From Flavobacteriales bacterium (lineage in GTDB: Bacteria > Bacteroidota > Bacteroidia > Flavobacteriales_F > PHOS-HE28): 10,741 bases of DNA. The stretch covers positions 1 through 10,741 of the forward strand of contig JADZGG010000466.1 in NCBI GenBank assembly GCA_020854015.1, read 5' to 3'. The notes beneath the pieces are model-generated. The model was given only the letters and a program-made list of their open reading frames with translations. It had not been told where the DNA came from and made no database searches. The translations under genes were made by a program, and so were the position numbers. The stretch's first letter is position 1; the number at the start of each line of letters is the position of its first letter. Positions 5,693 to 10,741 of this stretch are shown here, piece after piece.

Positions 5693-7945
5693 TCACTTGT
5701 GGGTCACGATGGTGCCCGTAAGGGTGAGCACCAAAGATGGGGGATCGCCGTCGGTGGTGATGGTGACGTGCCTCTCCAAGGGGCCTGCTGGCGCCCGGCC
5801 GCTGAAGTGAACTTCGACCTCCTCGGTGGCACCCGGTGCGATCGCCTGTTCCGGCAGGGTTGCCGTAGTGCAACCGCAGTCCGCCTTTGCGGTCAGCAGC
5901 TTCAAGGGTTTGTCGCCTATATTGGTGATCGGAAAGTGCACGGTGCTTGGTGCGCCTTCAGGATGCAACCCCAGGTCGATCGCAGGTATGTTCGAATGCG
6001 CGGAGCCCGTCCCCGCAGTTATGAGTTCCACCTGTTCGATCTCGATGCGTCGCTCCAACGAAGCGCCCACGCTGTAAACGGACCTCTTCAGGTCTTCGAG
6101 CACATCGCTCACGTCCCCCGCCGAGCGGTCCTCACCGAAGGGAGCCTTTTCGATCACCAATCGTCCGCCGTTCTTCGCCGTGCCATCCAAGTAGGGAATG
6201 AGCGAACCTCGGTCCACGGTACGCAAATGGTTCACCAGGCTGCTAATCCGCCGCAAAGAGAGGTTCTTGTTGTAGTCGCTCTTTGCCAATGGGCTGGCAA
6301 AGCCACGTACCACCAAACGGATCCGCTGTCCTTCGCCCAGCGCTTGCTTCAAAAGGCCAACGAAGTCAAGGAGCTGCGCGAAGCCCAGATCCACGCGGTC
6401 GCGGAAGAAGGCATCGATGGCCGACGTTCCCGATGGACTATCCTCCCAGGCTTTGTGGTAGTCGGGCACAAGGTCCTTATAGGCGGTGTAGGTGTTACCG
6501 TAGGTCAGTGTGGTGAGAGTGTCCCAGCTACGCGGGTTCGGCTCGTCGTTGTGGAAGTAGAGGCGCAGCGGGAGCTTTTCACGCAGGCTGGTTATGCGCT
6601 TAAGGGCGATGGCCTCTTCTGGCGTGGCAGGCACTTCCGTCGGTCTAGTTTCACGCGGTTCGCTCCAGAGGTAGAGGTCGTTACAGCAAGTGGCCCCCTT
6701 CTTGGTCAGGGAGCCTACACGGTTGCTGGTGAGGAGTCCTTGGCCTGTGGCGTCATTGAATGCAGGATACAGGTCGTTCGCGGGGCTGTTGATCGGTGCG
6801 CCAGCGTTGATCGGAGGCTCGTATCCACCCAAGGTCAATTTGCTTGAGAAGATGTCATAGCCCCCAAACCCAGGGTGAAAGTCAGAGCTGAACAAAAGGG
6901 TCTTGGTGGTGCTTTCGAAGTAGGGGCAGGCTTCGTTACCAGGTGTATTCACTGTGGGACCGAGAGGTCGCGGATTCAAGATCTGCGCTCCGTTCACTTC
7001 ACAGACCCAGAGGTCCATACCGCCTTCGCCGCCGCTGCGGTCGGATGCATAGTACAGTGCCGTACGACCGTTAAGCGATGCTAACATCGGTTGCGTGGTG
7101 GTCGCGTTGTCGGCCAGGCCGTACACAGGCTCCGGAGTTCCGAACGAAACACCATCCCAGCTGCTCACATGTATCCCACATGGAACGTTGGTCATGCAGC
7201 GCGTGAAATAGAACCACTTCCCGTCAGGCGACCAAGCTGAATTGGCGTTGTCATTCTCCGCATTGATCGTCGGTGGAAGGGCTTTGGGATCCTGCCATGT
7301 GCCACTGGTGGCCTTTGCGTTCCAGACGCTCACGTGGTAGGTGGCTGTGTCCACCACCTCATACTCCTCGGAGAGTTCGCCACGCAGTGTGCTGAAGTAG
7401 AGCGTGCCAGCACTGTCCGTTCTTCCGCCGAACTCGCTGTCGTAGGTGTTCACAGGTTCCGGCAGGTGGTCCACCGTGATCGACAGGTCGGGTTTCTGCA
7501 TAGCATCTTTTGCAAAGCGGCATCCTTCGATGCCGGCCTCTGCGCGCAGGGCTTCGAATGACTTTTTTCCGGCCTCACGCTTACGAAGTTTCTCCCAGCT
7601 GCGCTTGGCTTCGTCATAGTGACCGTTGCACATCTGCATCTCCGCAAGCCAATGCAACGCGGCGGGATGGGTGCGGTCGAGGTCCTTTCGATGCACCTTG
7701 TCGTACATCGCCTCGGCCTTGTCGTACTGGTTGCTCAGGCGGCAGGCCTCGGCGTACCTCCACTGCAGCTCCATGCGGCCCGGCTCGATCTTCAGAGCTT
7801 CGGCATAGAACCTCGAGGCTCCGTAACGATCATTGCGCTCCAGTGCCGCATCACCCCAGGATGTCCATTGATCGACGGATTGGGCCTGTCCGCGGAGCGT
7901 GCACAGGAGAAGGATGAGAAGGAGCGGTCGAAGTGTTCGGGGCAT
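5693..7945 (-). CDS. TPR / PD40 propeller / OmpA-like / DUF1573 protein, PorE-like T9SS accessory
   Basis: A 750-residue exported protein. The signal peptide (about 1-22, leucine-rich, ending GQAQS) is followed by TPR-type helical repeats (about 25-140), a WD40-like PD40 beta-propeller region (about 165-430, with SPDGKWFYFT, YASDRSGGEGGMDLW, LFSSDFHPGFGGYDIF and a CCNDLYLW end motif), an OmpA-like domain (about 515-640) and a C-terminal DUF1573 domain (about 650-750, with DCGCTTA at 689-695). TPR + propeller + OmpA is the order seen in PorE-type proteins, which link the T9SS to peptidoglycan in the periplasm. The extra DUF1573 tail is unusual to my knowledge. In the OmpA loop the Asp usual in GHTD is Ser551 (GFAS), while Asn559 and Arg566 of the NxxLSxRR motif remain. 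Cys15 lacks a good lipobox (LLLC), so a lipoprotein is possible but not favoured. The ATG at 7945 follows the sprF-like stop after two bases; a GTG at 7951 would overlap that stop instead. Gene order supports a role in export or anchoring of the adjacent adhesin. Confidence 0.85.
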   Translation of the reverse strand: MPRTLRPLLLILLLCTLRGQAQSVDQWTSWGDAALERNDRYGASRFYAEALKIEPGRMELQWRYAEACRLSNQYDKAEAMYDKVHRKDLDRTHPAALHWLAEMQMCNGHYDEAKRSWEKLRKREAGKKSFEALRAEAGIEGCRFAKDAMQKPDLSITVDHLPEPVNTYDSEFGGRTDSAGTLYFSTLRGELSEEYEVVDTATYHVSVWNAKATSGTWQDPKALPPTINAENDNANSAWSPDGKWFYFTRCMTNVPCGIHVSSWDGVSFGTPEPVYGLADNATTTQPMLASLNGRTALYYASDRSGGEGGMDLWVCEVNGAQILNPRPLGPTVNTPGNEACPYFESTTKTLLFSSDFHPGFGGYDIFSSKLTLGGYEPPINAGAPINSPANDLYPAFNDATGQGLLTSNRVGSLTKKGATCCNDLYLWSEPRETRPTEVPATPEEAIALKRITSLREKLPLRLYFHNDEPNPRSWDTLTTLTYGNTYTAYKDLVPDYHKAWEDSPSGTSAIDAFFRDRVDLGFAQLLDFVGLLKQALGEGQRIRLVVRGFASPLAKSDYNKNLSLRRISSLVNHLRTVDRGSLIPYLDGTAKNGGRLVIEKAPFGEDRSAGDVSDVLEDLKRSVYSVGASLERRIEIEQVELITAGTGSAHSNIPAIDLGLHPEGAPSTVHFPITNIGDKPLKLLTAKADCGCTTATLPEQAIAPGATEEVEVHFSGRAPAGPLERHVTITTDGDPPSLVLTLTGTIVTHK

Positions 7946-7947
7946 GG

Positions 7948-9042
7948 TCACAGCAGGTCGGGGCAGGCCTTGAATCGGGCGGGCACAGCAGGCCGTTTTC
8001 GGAACACGCGGACCGCAGTGAACTCGATGCCGCCACGGTTCCGGCTGGCAGGGACAAGGTCGCTGAAGTTGATGTCGTAGCTAAGTCCAAAGGTCCAATC
8101 GTCGCGCTCCAGTCCGGCGTACACATAACCTGCATCCGAAGCACGGTAGAAAAGGCCACCTTGAACGGCCCGTAGAACGCCATAGTGATCCTTCATGATG
8201 TACCGCACCGTGCCGCCCAGGTCCAATTCGCTGAAGGGGCCTTGCCCCATGTACTGGAACATCGGCAGCAGATCCACCTTTTCGCTCAAGGGGAACTGTG
8301 TAAGTATGTGGAAGCTTGTACGACGGTCGAGCGGATCACCATCAGCGCCGAAGAAGCCGATCCGTGGTTTCGTAAGGTTGAAAAGCCCGAGTCCGAGCTG
8401 GACCAGCTCGCGTTTGGCAGGATGGTAGCGGTAAACGCCGCCCGCGTGCAGGTCCACATGTGTCAGCGCATCCCGTGCGAAGGATTCACCATTGGAAAGC
8501 GAGGGGTCATAGTAGAAGCCGTTGTACTGATTATCGAACTGCAGGTCGCTGTAGTTGATGCTGATCGCGGTGAGGCCGAATTGCAGGCCACAGGTAAGGC
8601 TGTGCACTTTTCGATCACCGAAATGCTCTGTCCAACTGCCACCCAGGCTGATCTGAAAGGTGTTGAACCGCGAATCGCCAGCGCGGTCGTTGTAGAGCCA
8701 TGCACCTGCGCCGAGCTGATCCACATCGAAGGCATGGGCAGCATCACCGCCTGCGCCGAAGGTCCGGTAGGGTGTGGTGACCGCGCGCCACTGCTGGCGG
8801 AAAACACCCGCAATACGGTGATCACCATCGAAAAGCCCGATATTCCCCGGTGTAAGCGCGTAAGGCGATTGGAAGAACTGGCTGAAGTGGATGTCCTGTG
8901 CGAATGAGGACGTTGAACGGACGAGCTGAAAAGCAAGAAGGATGATCGTCAGCAGCAACCGGTGAGCGGCGCGTGGCGAGCCGTGCCCGGTCGGCCCACG
9001 CTCCTCGCTCAATACTCGGAACCCGCCACACATTCGCATCAT
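7948..9042 (-). CDS. sprF: PorP/SprF family type IX secretion system outer-membrane protein
   Basis: A 364-residue outer-membrane beta-barrel of the PorP/SprF family. After a hydrophobic signal segment (about 28-48, cleavage probably after SSFA) the mature protein starts QDIHFSQFFQSPYALTPG, followed by QQWRAVTTPYRTFG; both are standard opening motifs of the family. It ends RGGIEFTAVRVF and KACPDLL, also typical. SprF-type proteins are needed for secretion of particular T9SS adhesins carrying type B sorting domains, and this gene directly follows such an adhesin gene, with its ATG overlapping the adhesin stop (ATGA). The natural inference is that it is dedicated to that substrate; the symbol is by family resemblance, and a housekeeping PorP role is less likely in this context. 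The n-region before the hydrophobic core is long (about 27 residues), so the real start could be further in (ATG 9039, ATG 9033 or a TTG at 9012). Confidence 0.9.
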   Translation of the reverse strand: MMRMCGGFRVLSEERGPTGHGSPRAAHRLLLTIILLAFQLVRSTSSFAQDIHFSQFFQSPYALTPGNIGLFDGDHRIAGVFRQQWRAVTTPYRTFGAGGDAAHAFDVDQLGAGAWLYNDRAGDSRFNTFQISLGGSWTEHFGDRKVHSLTCGLQFGLTAISINYSDLQFDNQYNGFYYDPSLSNGESFARDALTHVDLHAGGVYRYHPAKRELVQLGLGLFNLTKPRIGFFGADGDPLDRRTSFHILTQFPLSEKVDLLPMFQYMGQGPFSELDLGGTVRYIMKDHYGVLRAVQGGLFYRASDAGYVYAGLERDDWTFGLSYDINFSDLVPASRNRGGIEFTAVRVFRKRPAVPARFKACPDLL

Positions 9043-10741
9043 CGGATAACGGTCACGTTGCCCTTTTTGAAATAGGTCTGTCCGCCTTCACATTCGACCT
9101 TCAGCCAATACACGAACACGGCCGGATCCACTGGCTTTCCCTTGTAAATGGCATCCCAGCCCAAAGCTTGGTCAGTGGTCTCGAAGACTTTCTCGCCCCA
9201 GCGGTCGAAGACCTTGAACTCCAGCGCAGTGATATACCTGCCCCGGACGAAGAGCAGGTCGTTGTTCCCATCACCGTTCGGTGTGAAGGCGTTCGGTACG
9301 AAGATGTCCGGTTCATCGCAGGCGAATTCAAAGATCCGCACGGTCACGGAATCAGATACAGTGCAGATCCCATCGCTCACCACTACAACGAACGTAGTTG
9401 TCGCATTGACCACAGCCGTAGGTGCTGCAGAAGCGCTGTTGCTCACGGCCCCGCTCGGAGACCAGGAATAGGTCACTCCTGTTGCAGGCGTTGCCTGAAG
9501 CTGCACGGTGCTGCCTGCGATGACCACCGCCTGGTCCACCGTTGCGCTGACTTCAGACGCATTCACCGTGGAAACACTTACCGTCGCCGAACCGGTCCAA
9601 CTGCAACCTGCAGGGCTTTCCACGCTAACAGTGAACAGTGTGGTCCCGGACGGACTGACCATCACTGCCGCAGTGCCTTGGCCACTATCGATGAGCGGGG
9701 CTGGAGACCATGCGATCGTCGAACCCGGTTCGACACTGTACAACTGAAGCGTTGCGATCTCATCTGCACAGATCAACAGGTCACCGATGATCGCTGGAGA
9801 AGCAAGTTCAACCTGCACATACACGCTGTCAGTTCCTCCGCAGCTGTTGTCCAGTGGCTGAACGAAGAACCATCCACTGCCACTGACGTCGACCGTAGCG
9901 GTGCTGTCGGTAAGGGGGAAGTTCAGCGTGTCTGTGAAGAGGGCGTTGCTCGACCACTGGAACAGTCCCACCGATCCGAAGCCGTTGGCCACCACGGTAG
10001 CTGTTGCGTTCGGACCGCAAACGGACTGCTGTGCGCCAGCATCGATCAGCGAAGAAGTGACCTGGACCAACTGCGTTGCAGTGGTGGTGCACAGCCCGTT
10101 GCTGATCTCCAGCGAATACGCCGTGGACTGTGATGGTGTCGCAATGGGGTTGGGTACGTTCGGATCGCTCAGGCCGATCGCAGGCGTCCACAGATAGGTG
10201 ATGCCCGGCGAAGGGATGGGAAGAACTCCGATCTGCACGCTCTGTCCTTCACATACCGAGGTGTCGGGGAGGGCATAGGTCCCGTTGCCAAGGACCACGA
10301 CTTGTTGGCTGATGGTGTCCGCTTGATTGCAAGTGGCGGCATTGCTCGCGATCAGTGTCACCGTGTAAACACCGGGAGCCGGATATACATGGGTCGGTGA
10401 CGTCGCGCTGCTGAAGGTATTGTCACCGAATGCCCAGTTGTAGTTGGTGGCACCGTAGCTGGTGTTGGTGAAGGTGATCGGGGTCGGCAGGCAGAACAGG
10501 GTGGTGTTGAAATCCGCCACCACGATAGGGAAGTTGAAGTCGAACTTGAACACGCCATTGTGGCAGAAGCCGCTGTTGTTGGTAGGGCTCCAGGCACCTG
10601 GGTCCGGATGGATCGGGAAGTCGGAATTCCCGCCACAGCCCGCACACACGCTCTGATATACACGTCCGCGCCGATCGAAGCGACTGGTGCCGCCGTCCAC
10701 ATGCTCCGCACTGATGTTCCCTCCGAAAAAGGTGGCATAGA
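9039..10741 (-). CDS. Large secreted adhesin-like protein with PKD/Ig-like modules and T9SS type B sorting domain (5' partial)
   Basis: The frame is open to the right window edge, so only the C-terminal 566 residues are seen; no start is inside. The visible part begins at the end of a beta-propeller-like (SBBP-type) region with HVDGGTSRFDRRGRVYQ and CAGCGGNSDFP (about 10620-10720). A PKD domain follows (about 10290-10499, NYNWAFGDN and GVYTVTLIASN), then four Ig-like segments that mostly begin and end with Cys (about 10089-10253, 9840-10019, 9603-9770, 9363-9548). The last 87 residues (9042-9302) are the type B, 'gliding motility-associated' C-terminal signal, with NAFTPNGDGNNDLL, FKVFDRWGEKVFET, GWDAIYKGKP and a basic end KKGNVTVIR. 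Such proteins cross the outer membrane by the T9SS and stay on the surface or are released. It is the first visible gene of the operon, followed by its probable SprF partner. Ligand and function are unknown; adhesion or gliding is a class-level guess. Confidence 0.9.
   Translation of the reverse strand, partial: YATFFGGNISAEHVDGGTSRFDRRGRVYQSVCAGCGGNSDFPIHPDPGAWSPTNNSGFCHNGVFKFDFNFPIVVADFNTTLFCLPTPITFTNTSYGATNYNWAFGDNTFSSATSPTHVYPAPGVYTVTLIASNAATCNQADTISQQVVVLGNGTYALPDTSVCEGQSVQIGVLPIPSPGITYLWTPAIGLSDPNVPNPIATPSQSTAYSLEISNGLCTTTATQLVQVTSSLIDAGAQQSVCGPNATATVVANGFGSVGLFQWSSNALFTDTLNFPLTDSTATVDVSGSGWFFVQPLDNSCGGTDSVYVQVELASPAIIGDLLICADEIATLQLYSVEPGSTIAWSPAPLIDSGQGTAAVMVSPSGTTLFTVSVESPAGCSWTGSATVSVSTVNASEVSATVDQAVVIAGSTVQLQATPATGVTYSWSPSGAVSNSASAAPTAVVNATTTFVVVVSDGICTVSDSVTVRIFEFACDEPDIFVPNAFTPNGDGNNDLLFVRGRYITALEFKVFDRWGEKVFETTDQALGWDAIYKGKPVDPAVFVYWLKVECEGGQTYFKKGNVTVIR

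Noticed and set aside
5691..5873. Upstream extension of the dipeptidase E frame to 5873
   Set aside because: The added 61 residues are His/Arg-rich and overlap the end of the OmpA-like gene; the protein aligned to the family starts at 5690.
5699..6847. A 382-codon open frame on the plus strand
   Set aside because: It lies opposite the OmpA/DUF1573 gene and arises from the codon bias of the real gene; its translation looks like no family.
7895..7903. Cys15 of the OmpA-like protein as a lipobox cysteine
   Set aside because: The preceding residues are LLL, which do not fit the usual small residue at -1; a standard signal peptide ending GQA is more likely, though a lipoprotein is not excluded.
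8973..10133. A 386-codon open frame on the plus strand
   Set aside because: It is antisense to the adhesin, which has an unmistakable PKD region and sorting domain. The shadow protein is low-complexity and Arg/His/Cys-rich in parts.

Overview
The window looks like a chromosomal stretch of a fairly GC-rich (by eye, mid-50s percent) member of the Bacteroidota, most likely a Flavobacteriales-type lineage. The evidence is a type IX secretion (T9SS) cassette with a type B C-terminal sorting domain, a PorP/SprF-family porin and a PorE-like OmpA protein, plus a biosynthetic arginine decarboxylase of the form common in Bacteroidota. Nearly all genes are on the minus strand. One membrane protein gene on the plus strand is the exception.

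Layout. At 1-1070 (minus) is the N-terminal three quarters of an arginine decarboxylase, cut by the window edge. It is divergent from a plus-strand multi-pass membrane protein (about 1550-2815) that resembles GT-C/GT39 glycosyltransferases. Between them lies roughly 480 bp with no convincing gene, which holds one short inverted repeat and one candidate promoter box. At 2871-4819 (minus) a MscS-type mechanosensitive channel and a CorA-type divalent-cation transporter form a two-gene operon with an ATGA overlap. A spacer of about 160 bp with a clean hairpin separates this pair from the next operon.

From 4977 to beyond the right edge (all minus, transcribed right to left) four genes are packed without gaps. 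They are a large secreted PKD/Ig-like adhesin with a T9SS type B sorting domain (5' end outside the window), a SprF/PorP-like outer-membrane protein (ATGA overlap), a TPR + PD40 + OmpA-like + DUF1573 protein (2 bp after the previous stop) and dipeptidase E (2 bp after the previous stop). The first three make a recognisable module: an exported cell-surface adhesin, its probable dedicated SprF-type partner at the outer membrane, and a PorE-like periplasmic/outer-membrane anchor. The last gene encodes a cytoplasmic peptidase with an intact catalytic triad, an unexpected companion for a secretion cassette.

No RNA genes, CRISPR arrays, insertion sequences or phage genes were seen. The most interesting points are the DUF1573 tail on the PorE-like protein, its degenerate peptidoglycan-binding loop, the tight linkage of pepE to the T9SS cassette, and the start-site ambiguity and odd composition ahead of the glycosyltransferase-like gene. 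I see good examples of known families in a partly unusual combination, but nothing that proves a wholly new system.
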